From Maritalea porphyrae (GTDB lineage Bacteria; Pseudomonadota; Alphaproteobacteria; Rhizobiales; Devosiaceae): a stretch of 64,000 bases of DNA. How positions within the stretch are numbered: position 1 is the first letter of the stretch; each line of letters begins with the position of its first letter. A model generated the notes under the pieces. That model searched no databases. It saw only the letters and a list, made by a program, of their open reading frames with translations, and was not told where the DNA came from. Location of the stretch: positions 62,001-126,000 of the forward strand of contig NZ_JAPWGX010000002.1 in the NCBI RefSeq assembly GCF_027213965.1, read 5' to 3'. A program made the translations under genes and the position numbers. Shown here in pieces: positions 1-9,063 of this stretch.

Positions 1-853
1 CGCCTGAAATGGCAGTTAGAACAGGTTCTGCGAGCATGCGAATTGCGCCACGGCGTTCCAGCGCCTTGACCGTTGCTTCAACAGACAAATTGCCGAGCGA
101 GAAGCCAGATTTTACAGAGTTTGGTGCCACAACATTTGACACACCACCCAGGCCCGGGGCTGTTACCAGTGTGGTTGATAGCCCACCTACACTCAGTGTG
201 GTGCTCAAATCGATACCAAGTTGTTTGACTGTTTCGCGCTGAACTTCTGCAATGGTGACTTTAAGCATGACCTGTTGCGCACCATCAATGGAAATGACGC
301 TTGCAACCGTGTCATTGTCTTCAGCAAATTGGCCAGCAATCGCTACAGCTTTTTTCATGTCGTCTTCGCTGCGCGCTGTGCCGGATAAAACAAGTTTGCC
401 ATTGAGCGTTTGCACTTTGATTGCGCTACCAGGCAGTAGGCGAGCAATTGTGCCTTCAAGCCCCTTGCTGGACTGTTGCACCGTAACATCCAAAACGATG
501 ATGGGTGTGCCCCGATCGTCCAAGAATAAGATGTTTGTTTCTCCCATGCCTACGCCCTGAATGATCGCGCGACGCTTGGTGCGCACCACCGCGGAGGCGA
601 CTTGCGGGTTTGAAACAATGACTTCTTTTGCAGACACAGGAAGCTCGACAACAAAGGATTTGTTCAAGCCAATTTCGACGCGTTGTTCTTTGCCGACCTG
701 ATTATGTGAGATGCGCAACTGACCAGATGCAGCAAATGCGGTTGGCATCAATGCCAGCGTCATTGCAAAAAGCATCGTCAAGATCATTGTTATGCGGCCA
801 ATTGCAAAAGGAGCCGGAACAGTTTGCGTTGCAATGGAACGTGTATTCAACAT
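1..853 (-). CDS. cpaC: Flp/Tad pilus outer-membrane secretin CpaC (RcpA), partial
   Basis: N-terminal part of the outer-membrane secretin that lets the Flp pilus fibre exit the cell. The start is the ATG at 853 on the minus strand and the C-terminal secretin ring domain lies beyond the left edge. A hydrophobic signal peptide ending near AFAAS is followed by the pilus N-domain with the GLNKSFVVELP stretch, then a BON-like segment. The last visible residues (RMLAEPVLTAISG) are the start of the conserved secretin core. The gene follows cpaB on the same strand by 12 nt, the usual cpaA-cpaB-cpaC order. Family assignment is secure; only the truncation by the window limits it. Confidence 0.9.
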   Translation of the reverse strand, partial: MLNTRSIATQTVPAPFAIGRITMILTMLFAMTLALMPTAFAASGQLRISHNQVGKEQRVEIGLNKSFVVELPVSAKEVIVSNPQVASAVVRTKRRAIIQGVGMGETNILFLDDRGTPIIVLDVTVQQSSKGLEGTIARLLPGSAIKVQTLNGKLVLSGTARSEDDMKKAVAIAGQFAEDNDTVASVISIDGAQQVMLKVTIAEVQRETVKQLGIDLSTTLSVGGLSTTLVTAPGLGGVSNVVAPNSVKSGFSLGNLSVEATVKALERRGAIRMLAEPVLTAISG

Positions 854-865
854 TTCATTCTACTC

Positions 866-1792
866 CTACTGCAACAACGGTGGGCCTTGCCCATCGTCCG
901 CATTACCGCCAGAACTCTGACTTGCACTATTGTTTGATACTGAAGAAAAGATCGGCATTTTGACACTTGATGTCGTTGCCGGCCCGGCTTGCTCTTGCGT
1001 CTGCGGAATGCTGACACGCGAGGCAACCGATTGGCCGGCACGAATGAATTGTATGGTTGAGTTGTTCCCAAGCGCATCTGCTGCGGGGCCATCTGCAAAA
1101 TCAATGACAGAGCGAAGCGCCAGAGACAGTTCGCCCACTTTTTGCGCATTGACCACTGTTTCGGCTTGTTGAGGGGTCAACTCAAGCGTTGCAATGGTAT
1201 CCCCTTCAAAAACTTCACCTTCACCGGCTCCTTCGCCGGTGGTGCCTTTTTCACCGAGTCGAGACCCAATGGCCAACACACGGGCGTTTGTCATTATGGT
1301 TTGCGATGTATCGCCAAATGGAGTTGGCTGGGTGACGATTACATCGACACGGTCATTTGGCACGATAAAACCGCCTGCGCCAGACTCTTGGGTAACCGTG
1401 ACTGAAACGCCCAACATGCCTTGCCCGATGACAGCTGAAAGGTATCCTTGGTCTGCGCGCACCAGTTTTGCTTCACGTACGGGTTCGCCGCTGAATATTT
1501 CAAAGCGCGCGACCACACCATCAAGTTGACTTGGGGCGTCTGGCAAAGCTGTGTTGGTAATGAACTCGGGCCGCAACCCGTCCTCTGGCCAAACTTGCCA
1601 ATCGAGCATGTCAGGACTTACACGTTGGCCAATGCCAATGGTTTGTGTTGCGATCAACACTTTCGTGCGCTCAACAACAGGAGCAGCAACTTCAATTGTC
1701 TCTTTGTTAGATCCGCCACTAACTGCAAAAAATGCAGCGAGGCCACCCGCACCAAGTGCAACAGCCAAAAGTACAATACGCGCCGGTTTCAT
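866..1792 (-). CDS. cpaB: Flp pilus assembly protein CpaB (RcpC)
   Basis: Inner-membrane/periplasmic protein of the Tad machine, thought to contact the CpaC secretin. The 308-residue product starts with one membrane anchor (about residues 5-25), followed by an SAF-like domain (KVLIATQTIGIGQRVSPDML) and the RcpC-type domain with GVSVTVTQESGAGGFIVPNDRVDV. The C-terminal 50 residues are Ser/Gly/Asn-rich. I chose the ATG at 1792 over the GTG at 1801: a GTGAG element sits just upstream of the ATG, whereas the GTG lies on top of the G-rich stretch. It heads the cpaBC run; cpaA is 150 nt upstream. Confidence 0.92.
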   Translation of the reverse strand: MKPARIVLLAVALGAGGLAAFFAVSGGSNKETIEVAAPVVERTKVLIATQTIGIGQRVSPDMLDWQVWPEDGLRPEFITNTALPDAPSQLDGVVARFEIFSGEPVREAKLVRADQGYLSAVIGQGMLGVSVTVTQESGAGGFIVPNDRVDVIVTQPTPFGDTSQTIMTNARVLAIGSRLGEKGTTGEGAGEGEVFEGDTIATLELTPQQAETVVNAQKVGELSLALRSVIDFADGPAADALGNNSTIQFIRAGQSVASRVSIPQTQEQAGPATTSSVKMPIFSSVSNNSASQSSGGNADDGQGPPLLQ

Positions 1793-1944
1793 CAAACTCA
1801 CACCCCGGTTGAAACATCACATCGCGCAGAAATCACACAATGCTTTTGGGGCAGTATCTATTCAAAGGGTCAAAACTTGGTTAACCGAGCCTTGTGAATT
1901 AGTCTTAATAGAAACTAAATAGAGCCAATGAGTTGCGCCAAAAC

Positions 1945-2454
1945 CTAAAGGTTGGAGGTTAGAGCATCAAACAGGGGTGTATTTGCATATACAAACATTG
2001 CGCCTGCAGCGAGCGCTATACCATATGGTGCGCCAACTTCTTTGTTGTGCAAACGGACCAACCACTCTGCTTTCGGCAACCAAACGACTGGAAAATACGC
2101 GCGGAACAACAGCAGTGCAATTGTAAGAACACCACCCAAGAAAGTTGCGATCAGTAGGAATTGCAGGGCAAACTCTGTGCCCATCCACAAGCCAATGGCC
2201 GCAGCGAGCTTTGCATCGCCTCCACCAATCCACCCAGGAATAAACAACAAGAACGCTCCCACGAGCACGCCCAACCCGACGGCAAAATGCATGCCCATGA
2301 TGTCCAAAGGCATTCCGATTGCCACGGCGCATATGCAGAAAGTGATCAAAAGCGCTAATGAAATCCAGTTTGGAATGCGCATCGTCAGCAAATCATAGGC
2401 TGCGGAAAATGCCATTAACAATGGGAAAATGACGGCAAGGGCTGACATCAACAT
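1945..2454 (-). CDS. cpaA: Prepilin peptidase CpaA (A24 family)
   Basis: Integral-membrane aspartyl protease that removes the short leader from the Flp prepilin and from the TadE-type pseudopilins. At 169 residues it matches the short CpaA/TadV type, which lacks the N-terminal methylase domain of PilD. Several membrane helices are visible. The two catalytic aspartates are expected at D21 (YDLLTMRIPN) and D80 (GWIGGGDAKL). A second ATG two codons downstream (2448) could also be the start; GGAAG upstream of 2454 favours the longer form. It lies between flp and cpaB on the same strand. Confidence 0.92.
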   Translation of the reverse strand: MLMSALAVIFPLLMAFSAAYDLLTMRIPNWISLALLITFCICAVAIGMPLDIMGMHFAVGLGVLVGAFLLFIPGWIGGGDAKLAAAIGLWMGTEFALQFLLIATFLGGVLTIALLLFRAYFPVVWLPKAEWLVRLHNKEVGAPYGIALAAGAMFVYANTPLFDALTSNL

Positions 2455-2541
2455 TTGACTGGTCTTCCATTAAAACTCTTGTTTCAAGTTATACTGTTTA
2501 GCCGCCAATGGTTATTCCAACGTAAAGAGCATTAAAGTCAC

Positions 2542-2568
2542 AAAAAAAGAGGGGCAGTGTGCCCCTCT
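2542..2568 (-). terminator. Rho-independent terminator after flp
   Basis: Perfect 9-bp stem AGAGGGGCA / TGCCCCTCT with a 3-nt loop. On the minus strand it is followed by a run of seven T. It lies about 55 nt after the flp pilin stop. It would allow a very abundant short pilin transcript with lower read-through into cpaA. Confidence 0.85.
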
Positions 2569-2621
2569 CAAAATACCTTGCTGAAACGGTCGCGCTAGGG
2601 CGATCGATTGGCTTGTGCCAA

Positions 2622-2792
2622 TTAAGCAGCTGGCTTCAACGCGTTTGTGATGTTTGTAAACACAGTTGTCAGCTCTTTACCCAACAGACCTGCTGCAGTG
2701 ATAATAACGACTGAAATAAGTGCTGCAATCAAACCATATTCAATTGCTGTCGCGCCAGACTCGTCATTTAGAAACTTTTTTACCAAATTCAT
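2622..2792 (-). CDS. flp: Flp/Fap-type major pilin
   Basis: Major structural subunit of the Flp pilus (56 residues). The 13-residue leader MNLVKKFLNDESG is followed by the processed N-terminus ATAIEYGLIA, with the conserved glutamate at position +5 and the Glu-Tyr pair typical of Flp pilins. One hydrophobic helix and a short tail complete the protein. The ATG at 2792 is preceded by AGGAG at proper spacing. An upstream in-frame ATG at 2816 would add eight residues (MAGARSNI) and is less likely. It is followed by a strong terminator, as expected for a highly expressed pilin gene. Confidence 0.93.
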   Translation of the reverse strand: MNLVKKFLNDESGATAIEYGLIAALISVVIITAAGLLGKELTTVFTNITNALKPAA

Positions 2793-3121
2793 TATGTTGC
2801 TCCTTGCTCCTGCCACAACGTGACAATAAATGCTGTTCGATCCTCACCACCGAACTCATGGATCAACCTATGCCCGCTTTCTTGAAATTTCATTAATTTG
2901 TACAAGCAACAGCAGCCAAACAACTGTTGAAGTACTTATGATTACCAAGCAGTTACTTCATATGGTTAATGAGAAGTAACTAAAACACGAGCATGTATAG
3001 AAAAGCTGGGGTTTCACTGCAGTTTTTTGCCAATTTCAACAAAGCGGCCCCGCGTATTTGCCATTTGTTCACCATTATTGTGCATGTTGATGGTGAGTTT
3101 ATAGTTACAGTTAGGTAAATC
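2793..3121. promoter_or_regulatory. Divergent intergenic region between flp and the pilus N-domain gene
   Basis: This 329-bp gap must hold the minus-strand promoter of flp-cpaABC and the plus-strand promoter of the pilus accessory genes. It is AT-rich, with no convincing ORF. The most obvious structure is the perfect 9-bp inverted repeat at 2951-2981, listed separately. I do not see a clear sigma-70 pair that I would assign with confidence. Confidence 0.5.
2951..2981. repeat. Perfect 9-bp inverted repeat (possible operator)
   Basis: AGTTACTTC at 2951-2959 and its exact reverse complement GAAGTAACT at 2973-2981 are separated by 13 nt. The element lies near the middle of the divergent pilus promoter region. 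It is too far from either gene, and has no T-run, to be a terminator. A binding site for a dimeric regulator is the simplest reading. Confidence 0.45.
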
Positions 3122-3577
3122 ATGACGTTTGCAAAGTTCGTCGCCGGGTTAGGCGCAAGTGCTCTGGGGATCGCGATGACAACCGCAGCAATGGCTGCCG
3201 ACTCTCAAAGCGAGATCAGTGTCATGATGAATATGGCGCGCATTTTGCGTCTGCCATCTGCAGCATCCACAGTCGTTATTGGCAACCCTGTGATTGCTGA
3301 CGCTACGATTCAAGACCCAAGAACACTGGTTCTGACCGGCAAAGGGTATGGTTCGACGAATCTGATCGCCTTGGACGCAGTGGGGAACCCTATTGCGGAT
3401 CTCATTATCAATGTGAGCGTTGGCAGCACGGACCTTGTTACTGTTTTTCAAGGCACCGTTAAGACATCAGTTTCATGTGCTCCAAATTGTCAACCAACAG
3501 CGCTTGGTGGCGACCATCCCGAATATGTTGAGGATGTTGTGGCTTCGCTGGCGACAGCTGAAAGAGCTGACGAATAG
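3122..3577 (+). CDS. Stand-alone pilus-assembly N-domain protein (CpaC N-terminal-domain-like)
   Basis: Secreted 151-residue protein: signal peptide of about 25 residues (ending AMAAD), then one domain of the kind found at the N-terminus of CpaC secretins (LRLPSAASTVVIGNPVIADATIQDPRTLVLTGK is split here only for description; key elements are VVIGNP and TLVLTGKGYGSTN). It ends with a short tail holding two cysteines (SCAPNC), possibly a disulfide. It has no secretin ring domain, so it cannot form the channel itself. Such small proteins recur in alphaproteobacterial tad loci, where an accessory role with CpaC is likely. It is divergent from flp and upstream of two TadE-like genes. Confidence 0.75.
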   Translation: MTFAKFVAGLGASALGIAMTTAAMAADSQSEISVMMNMARILRLPSAASTVVIGNPVIADATIQDPRTLVLTGKGYGSTNLIALDAVGNPIADLIINVSVGSTDLVTVFQGTVKTSVSCAPNCQPTALGGDHPEYVEDVVASLATAERADE

Positions 3578-3700
3578 AGCTTTGTTGCCCTTGCGCCTGC
3601 ATTTTGATGGAAGAAATTGAATCGTATTCAAAGGCCTAAAGCAAGGGAACAGTAATGATCTCTTGCGACAATGAGTAACTAAGCGCCTGGCTATTGGATT

Positions 3701-4240
3701 TTGGATTTGGCTTTGATTAGGAACTTCAGAACATTGTTTTCACGCCGGGCAAAAAGCCTTGCGGCCAAAGATGACGGTGTCACGGTCATCGAATTTGCCT
3801 TGCTCGCCTTCCCGTTCTTTGCCCTTATTGGCGCAATATTGGAAACTGGGTTGTTCTTGTTGGGTAGCCAAGTTTTTGATAGCGCAGTGGATGATGCTGC
3901 AAGAACGATCATGATCGGCGCCGCTGAAAAGTATGAACCCACTGATTTTCGCAATAAGATATGCGAACACACCTATGGGTTGATCGATTGCCCCGAGATT
4001 CGTCTTAGAACACGGCCAATCGCAAAGTTCTCTGCTGCGGTGACTACCTCTCCGGTAGACAAAGATGGGAAATGGGTCATTGTTGAACAGTTTGACGCAG
4101 GTTCCCCCAGCGAAGTGATTTTGGTAGAGGCTTACTACAAGTGGAATACTTTTTTTGGCTTTGACTACGGATTTGCCAAGACTGGCGGCACCGTTGTTAT
4201 TTCTGCGGCACGCGTTTTCATGAATGAGCCATACAAATGA
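3701..4240 (+). CDS. TadE-like pseudopilin
   Basis: Minor pilin-like protein of the Tad system (179 residues). A basic N-terminus is followed by the TadE signature DGVTVIEFALLAFPFF with glutamate at residue 31, and one membrane helix. The rest is exported, with several cysteines. There is no in-frame ATG before this signature; after a stop at 3680 the only starts are TTG at 3701, 3707 or 3713, and none has a strong ribosome site. Translation may therefore be weak. The stop overlaps the start of the next TadE-like gene (ATGA), suggesting translational coupling and paired function. Confidence 0.82.
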   Translation: MDLALIRNFRTLFSRRAKSLAAKDDGVTVIEFALLAFPFFALIGAILETGLFLLGSQVFDSAVDDAARTIMIGAAEKYEPTDFRNKICEHTYGLIDCPEIRLRTRPIAKFSAAVTTSPVDKDGKWVIVEQFDAGSPSEVILVEAYYKWNTFFGFDYGFAKTGGTVVISAARVFMNEPYK

Positions 4241-4809
4241 TCAAGTCTTGCACCCGGCTGGCGCGCAGTTTTCTAAAAACCATTTCGCATTTCATAAGTG
4301 ACAAACAAGCCATTGCTGCCGTCGAATTTGCGCTGATCCTGCCCATCATGCTATTCGCCTATATCGGCACTGCCGAAGTAAGCCGCTTGATCATCATGGA
4401 TAGGCGCCTTGCTGTTGTTGCTGGCTCAGTAGGAGATTTGGTTGCACGCGCCAATGGATCCCTTCAAAATAAAGTCTTGCAGGACTATTTCGCGGCGGCC
4501 GAGTTCACGATGGCACCTTACCCCTCGGCTACATTGAAGCAGGTCGTAACTGGCGTCTTTGTGGATAAAAAAGGGAAAGCCAAGGTCTATTGGAGCAAAG
4601 GCTACAATGGGGGCAGCACTTATGCCAAAGACTCATATGTTCCACTTCCTCCTGAGATGTCGGAACAATCCAAAAACAAGTTTTTGATCATTGGAGAGGC
4701 GACTACACAATGGCAGCCGATTGTGGACTTTATTTTCCAGTCGGGTTTCACATTGGAAAAAACCTACTACTATCGCCCACGATTTGATGCTCAAATCAAC
4801 ATCAATTAG
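4237..4809 (+). CDS. TadE/TadG-like pseudopilin
   Basis: Second exported pilin-like protein of the locus (190 residues). The N-terminal signature AIAAVEFALILPIMLF has its glutamate at residue 30 and is followed by one transmembrane helix. The C-terminal part is a periplasmic domain without a von Willebrand domain, so it is a short TadE/TadG-type protein and not full TadG. The start overlaps the stop of the preceding TadE-like gene by 4 nt, so the two are almost certainly co-translated. Processing by CpaA at the N-terminal signature is expected from the family. Confidence 0.82.
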   Translation: MIKSCTRLARSFLKTISHFISDKQAIAAVEFALILPIMLFAYIGTAEVSRLIIMDRRLAVVAGSVGDLVARANGSLQNKVLQDYFAAAEFTMAPYPSATLKQVVTGVFVDKKGKAKVYWSKGYNGGSTYAKDSYVPLPPEMSEQSKNKFLIIGEATTQWQPIVDFIFQSGFTLEKTYYYRPRFDAQININ

Positions 4810-4841
4810 CGCTTAACATCTCCAACCAACGAGAATCCTAT

Positions 4842-5462
4842 ATGTCCGACTATTTGGTGCCGGTCTTTGACCTTGGTGGCGTCTTCATCGACTGGAACCC
4901 GATGTATCTGTTTCGCAAGCTGTTTGACACCGAAGAAGAAGCGCAATGGTTTCAGGATTATGTGTGCACTAGCCTTTGGAATATTGAGTTTGATGCGGGC
5001 ACATCTTATGCAGAGGGCATTCAACAAAAAACAAATCACTTCCCGCAGTATTTTGATCAGATTTCTGCCTACAATCACCGCTGGCACGAAATGATTTCGG
5101 GGTTAATTCAGGGCACAATCGACATTCAAGAGGAATTGGTTGCTGCAGAAATTCCAACTTTTGCCATAACAAATTTCTCGCGAGAAAAGTTTCATGAGTG
5201 CTTAGAAAAATACGAATTCTTGCGCAAGTTTGATGGCATTGTGGTTTCCGGCAATGAACGGTTGATCAAGCCAGACTACAGGATCTTTCATCGGTTCTTA
5301 GATCGTTACAGCCTCTCGGCTGACCAATGTGTTTTAATTGATGATAGTTTTCCCAATATCGTGGCGGCCCGTTATTTAGGCATGAAGGCGGTTCACTTTG
5401 CAGATCCGGCGCAAGCGCGTAAAGAGCTGATTGATTTGGGCTTGCCACTCAAGGCCGTCTAA
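4842..5462 (+). CDS. HAD-superfamily hydrolase (HAD-IA, YihX/dehalogenase-like)
   Basis: Cytoplasmic 206-residue HAD-fold phosphatase or dehalogenase. The nucleophile motif is FDLGGVFIDW with Asp10. The usual second Asp is Gly, as in the YihX-type subgroup. Motif II is TNFS near residue 115, the lysine lies in IKPDYRIF, and the acidic motif is VLIDDSFPNIVAA. A helical cap domain lies between motifs I and II. The substrate cannot be told from sequence. It sits 32 nt after the TadE-like pair on the same strand but has no evident link to pili, and is followed by a terminator shared with upp. Confidence 0.85.
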   Translation: MSDYLVPVFDLGGVFIDWNPMYLFRKLFDTEEEAQWFQDYVCTSLWNIEFDAGTSYAEGIQQKTNHFPQYFDQISAYNHRWHEMISGLIQGTIDIQEELVAAEIPTFAITNFSREKFHECLEKYEFLRKFDGIVVSGNERLIKPDYRIFHRFLDRYSLSADQCVLIDDSFPNIVAARYLGMKAVHFADPAQARKELIDLGLPLKAV

Positions 5463-5468
5463 AATGTC

Positions 5469-5499
5469 AAAGGGCAGCGCAACACATGCCCTGCCCTTT
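5469..5499. terminator. Bidirectional terminator between HAD gene and upp
   Basis: A 9-bp stem, AAAGGGCAG / CTGCCCTTT, with a 13-nt loop. On the plus strand it runs into a T-rich tract. On the minus strand the stem ends in TTT and is followed by an AT-rich stretch. It lies between two convergent genes, ending the HAD transcript and the long nucleoside operon. Confidence 0.7.
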
Positions 5500-5519
5500 T
5501 CTAGTTTTTAGATTGGGGA

Positions 5520-6149
5520 CTAGCGCGTCCCGTACATACGGTCGCCAGCATCACCCAAACCAGGAACGATATAGCCTTTTTCGTTGAGTTTTTCGTCAAT
5601 TGCGGCGGTATAAATCGGCACATCGGGATGAGCTTCTTGGAAGCGTACAATGCCTTCAGGGGCTGCTAGCAAACAAAGGAAGCGCAAATTGTCGGCGCCG
5701 CGACGTTTGATCCGGTCAACCGCCGTAATGGCAGAATTTGCTGTCGCCAACATTGGGTCAACAACAACCACCAGCCGATCAGCCACATCAGACGGAGCTT
5801 TAAAATAATATTCAATTGCTTCTAGGGTCTCAGGATCACGATAAAGACCAATGTGTGAAACCCGCGCAGATGGCACGAGATCGAGCATGCCTTCTAAAAG
5901 ACCGTTGCCCGCACGCAGAATTGAAGCGAACACCAGTTTTTTACCTTTAAGGGCTGGTGATTTCATCGGCTGAATCGGTGTTTCAATGTCGATGTCTTCT
6001 AGTTCAAGATCACGGGTGATCTCGTAGCACAATAGATGGGCGATTTCTCGCAACAGTCTACGAAAGCTCGCTGTAGATGTGTCTTTGTTGCGCATGATGG
6101 TAAGCTTGTGCTGCACCAAAGGGTGATCAATTACTTTGACATTTTCCAT
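5520..6149 (-). CDS. upp: Uracil phosphoribosyltransferase
   Basis: Salvages uracil: uracil plus PRPP gives UMP and pyrophosphate. The 209-residue protein has the PRPP-binding loop [14 protein letters not shown] (about residues 127-140) and the C-terminal uracil-binding [18 protein letters not shown]. Length and motifs are those of bacterial Upp. It is the last gene of the minus-strand nucleoside operon, 18 nt after deoB. It uses the uracil released from uridine and deoxyuridine by the upstream phosphorylase, and may help trap uracil taken up by the cell. Confidence 0.97.
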   Translation of the reverse strand: MENVKVIDHPLVQHKLTIMRNKDTSTASFRRLLREIAHLLCYEITRDLELEDIDIETPIQPMKSPALKGKKLVFASILRAGNGLLEGMLDLVPSARVSHIGLYRDPETLEAIEYYFKAPSDVADRLVVVVDPMLATANSAITAVDRIKRRGADNLRFLCLLAAPEGIVRFQEAHPDVPIYTAAIDEKLNEKGYIVPGLGDAGDRMYGTR

Positions 6150-6167
6150 ATTCTTCGCCCCAGATCC

Positions 6168-7385
6168 TTATAAAAACGCTTTGCCATGTGGTCCGGCAGG
6201 CAAATGCAACCATGCAGCCACTGTTTCACCAATATCTGCGAATGTCGATCTAGACCCTTTTGATCCTTTGGTCAAACTTGGGGAAAACAACAAAACAGGC
6301 ACCTGCTCGCGCGTGTGATCGTTGCCCTGCCAAGTGGGATCGCACCCATGGTCAGCTGTGAGCACCAATAAGTCATCATGCTCCATTTTGGCGATCATTT
6401 CGGGCAAGCGTTGGTCGAATTGTTCGAGCGCTGCAGCATAGCCAGGGACATCACGACGATGACCATAGTGCATATCAAAATCAACAAAATTGGTGAATAT
6501 CAAGTCGCCGTCACGCGCCATTTCCAAGGTATCGAGCGTCGCATCAAACAGGTTCATATTGCCGTTGGCTTTAATTTTGTGGGTTACACCCTGCGCAGCG
6601 TAAATGTCTGAGATTTTTCCGATCGCAAACACTTGACGACCATTGTCTTTTGCGCGATCCAGCAAAGTTGGCTCGGGTGGAAGGACAGACAGGTCCCGTC
6701 GATTGCCTGTGCGTTCAAATGTGTTAGCTGTTTCGCCAACGAATGGGCGCGCGATAACCCGCCCGATATTGTAAGGCTTCACCAAGTCAAAAGCGATTTC
6801 ACAAATATCATAAAGGCGATCCAGGCCAAAATGCTGTTCATGAGCGGCGATTTGGAACACGCTATCGGCGCTGGTGTAACAAATGGGCATGCCCGTTTTG
6901 ATGCTTTCTTCACCCAACTCGGCAATCACCACTGTTCCCGAAGCATGTTTGTCGCCTAAGATGCCCGGCAATTTGGCCCGTTTAACAAACTCGTCAGTCA
7001 ACTCTTTTGGAAATGTTGGTATGGTTTCTGGGAAATAACCCCAATCAAAAACCGCAGGTACACCTGCTATTTCCCAATGGCCGGACGGTGTGTCTTTGCC
7101 TTTTGAGACCTCGCTTGCATGGGCCCAAACCCCAGCTCTGTGTTCCCCTGAAAGCCCTTTGGGCAATTCGCCGCTTGCGCCCATCGCAGCTTGACCTAAC
7201 CCAAGCATGTCCATATTTGGCAACTGAAGTGGTCCTTTGCGCACCCCCTCTTTGTCACCCAAACCTTGCGCGCAGGCTGCTGCAATATGGCCTAATGTGT
7301 TCGCGCCCTCGTCACCAAATTGAGCGGCATCTGGCGCGCCGCCAATGCCAAAACTGTCAAGAACACACAAAATTACTCGGGGCAT
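6168..7385 (-). CDS. deoB: Phosphopentomutase
   Basis: Interconverts ribose-1-phosphate and ribose-5-phosphate, and the deoxyribose equivalents. This joins nucleoside phosphorolysis to DeoC and the pentose phosphate pathway. The 405-residue protein belongs to the alkaline-phosphatase superfamily. Metal ligands are expected at Asp10 ([12 protein letters not shown]), in [13 protein letters not shown] and in [11 protein letters not shown]. The ATG at 7385 has a perfect AGGAGG ribosome site. It lies between deoA and upp, consistent with a deoxyribose catabolic operon. Confidence 0.97.
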   Translation of the reverse strand: MPRVILCVLDSFGIGGAPDAAQFGDEGANTLGHIAAACAQGLGDKEGVRKGPLQLPNMDMLGLGQAAMGASGELPKGLSGEHRAGVWAHASEVSKGKDTPSGHWEIAGVPAVFDWGYFPETIPTFPKELTDEFVKRAKLPGILGDKHASGTVVIAELGEESIKTGMPICYTSADSVFQIAAHEQHFGLDRLYDICEIAFDLVKPYNIGRVIARPFVGETANTFERTGNRRDLSVLPPEPTLLDRAKDNGRQVFAIGKISDIYAAQGVTHKIKANGNMNLFDATLDTLEMARDGDLIFTNFVDFDMHYGHRRDVPGYAAALEQFDQRLPEMIAKMEHDDLLVLTADHGCDPTWQGNDHTREQVPVLLFSPSLTKGSKGSRSTFADIGETVAAWLHLPAGPHGKAFL

Positions 7386-7423
7386 AACTGCCTCCTTTGA
7401 TGATTGTTGTGCGCGCTGATTTG

Positions 7424-8740
7424 CTACGCAGTGATCAATCCATGGAAAAGCCCATGCTTTTCCGGCTCTTCATTCAAATGATAGGCTTTGCGCAACCGCA
7501 TAGCGGCTTCTGATGCGCTATCTTCATCTGCGGCGTGAATGCGCGCAATCGGTGTTTGAGCATCCAAACTTGTCCCGATGGGCGCAATCTTGTCAAAGCC
7601 GACAGCGTAATTCAATTTATCCGTAGGGGTTTTACGGCCACCACCCAAAACAACAACCGCCATGCCGACACCTTTGGCGTCAATGCTAGCAACCGTGTCT
7701 GTTCGTTCTGCAAAAACATCACGTACAATTGGCGCGGTTGGCAAATGTTTATCGTGTTTTTCGATAAAATCCGTCGGTCCACCAAGAAGGGATACCATCT
7801 TGCCAAAACGCTCTGCTGCGGCACCGCTGTCCAATGCCTCGTGGCATTTTTGCCTTGCTGCTTCCATATCGTTTTCAATGCCAACAAGGCCTAGGCCGAG
7901 CGCGGCAAGCTCAATTGTAACATCGAGTAATCGTTGATCTTGATGAACGCCCGTGAGGAATTCAACCGCGTTACGCACTTCAACAGCGTTGCCGGCAGCA
8001 CTGGCCAAAGGTTCGTTCATGTCAGTTATCAGCGCTGAGGTTTTCACCCCTGCTCCATTGGCCACATGCACCAGGCTTTTGGCCAGTTCGTCAGCGTCTT
8101 CGGCCGTGCGCATAAACGCACCGGTTCCCACTTTGACGTCAAGCACCAAAGCGTCCAAACCAGCTGCCAGTTTTTTAGAAAGGATTGAGGATGTAATAAG
8201 GGAAACATTCTCAACGGTCGCGGTAACATCGCGAATGCCATACATGATCTTATCAGCAGGTGCGAGATTTGCCGTTTGGCCAATTATGGCGCAACCTGCT
8301 TTGCGCACTACTTTTCGAAAAAGCGCGTTGTCCGGGCTGGTTGTGTACCCCGGGATAGCGTCAAATTTGTCGAGTGTGCCCCCGGTGTGCCCCAAACCGC
8401 GGCCTGAAATCATGGGGACATATGCGCCAACAGCGGCCCAAATGGGGGCAAGCATTAAGGAAACATTGTCACCAACGCCGCCGGTTGAGTGTTTGTCTAG
8501 AATTGGTGCATCAAAATCTGACCAATCCAGCACATCGCCGCTATCGCGCATGGCTTGGGTTAGGGCGATCCGCTCGTCCAAATTCATATTTTGGAAGAAG
8601 ACAGCCATGGCAAATGCTGCGGCCTGTTCAGGCTTAACCTCACCATTCGTCAACCCAGCAATAAAAGCACCAATCTCAGCTTTCGATAGCTGCTCCCCAT
8701 CTCGTTTTTTGGCAATCACTTCTTGAGGCAAAAAGACCAT
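7424..8740 (-). CDS. deoA: Thymidine phosphorylase
   Basis: Cleaves thymidine and deoxyuridine with phosphate to the base and 2-deoxyribose-1-phosphate. The 438-residue protein carries the family signature [13 protein letters not shown] (about residues 83-95, phosphate binding) and [14 protein letters not shown]. It has the usual alpha and alpha/beta domains, and length close to E. coli DeoA. The start has only a weak ribosome site, but [15 protein letters not shown] matches the normal N-terminus of the family. It lies 14 nt after the small unknown gene and 38 nt before deoB. Confidence 0.96.
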   Translation of the reverse strand: MVFLPQEVIAKKRDGEQLSKAEIGAFIAGLTNGEVKPEQAAAFAMAVFFQNMNLDERIALTQAMRDSGDVLDWSDFDAPILDKHSTGGVGDNVSLMLAPIWAAVGAYVPMISGRGLGHTGGTLDKFDAIPGYTTSPDNALFRKVVRKAGCAIIGQTANLAPADKIMYGIRDVTATVENVSLITSSILSKKLAAGLDALVLDVKVGTGAFMRTAEDADELAKSLVHVANGAGVKTSALITDMNEPLASAAGNAVEVRNAVEFLTGVHQDQRLLDVTIELAALGLGLVGIENDMEAARQKCHEALDSGAAAERFGKMVSLLGGPTDFIEKHDKHLPTAPIVRDVFAERTDTVASIDAKGVGMAVVVLGGGRKTPTDKLNYAVGFDKIAPIGTSLDAQTPIARIHAADEDSASEAAMRLRKAYHLNEEPEKHGLFHGLITA

Positions 8741-8754
8741 TACAAATACTCTGA

Positions 8755-9045
8755 TTAGATTTTATACAAGCGCACTGGCGGTTTATCGGCACGAGCGATT
8801 GTTTTTTTCGCTTCCAAATCAAGCTGCACACATTTCACCCACCAGCCGGACGTTTTTCCGCCTGGATAGAGGTCGTCGGGCAATGCTGGTTTCACCGCCT
8901 CTATTACATCAGCAACTTTCATTCCTGGCGCTTGGTCCGGCAAAACGCTCATCATAGCTACATACATGGCGCGATATTTGGCTGCATCAACTCGTGTGGA
9001 CTTGCCCGGCGTATTGACGTTTTGAACTTCAATTTTCTCCGGCAT
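8755..9045 (-). CDS. Small conserved protein of unknown function (resembles DUF6958)
   Basis: A 96-residue soluble protein without signal peptide or membrane segment. Recognisable elements are the start PEKIEVQNVNTPGKSTRVDA, KYRAMYVAMM in the middle, and a C-terminal GGKTSGWWVKCVQLDLEAK. This pattern resembles the small family I know as DUF6958; that label is from memory and should be verified. A strong ribosome site (GGAAGGAATT) precedes the ATG at 9045. It lies inside the nucleoside operon between the aldehyde dehydrogenase and deoA, with 14-18 nt gaps, so it is cotranscribed. A role in nucleoside or deoxyribose use is plausible but unproven. Confidence 0.8.
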   Translation of the reverse strand: MPEKIEVQNVNTPGKSTRVDAAKYRAMYVAMMSVLPDQAPGMKVADVIEAVKPALPDDLYPGGKTSGWWVKCVQLDLEAKKTIARADKPPVRLYKI

Positions 9046-9063
9046 TGCAATTCCTTCCCGATC

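Noticed and set aside
7953-8726. 257-residue plus-strand ORF opposite deoA
   Set aside because: A shadow frame of a strongly conserved gene; its translation is Ser/Ala-rich with no recognisable domain.
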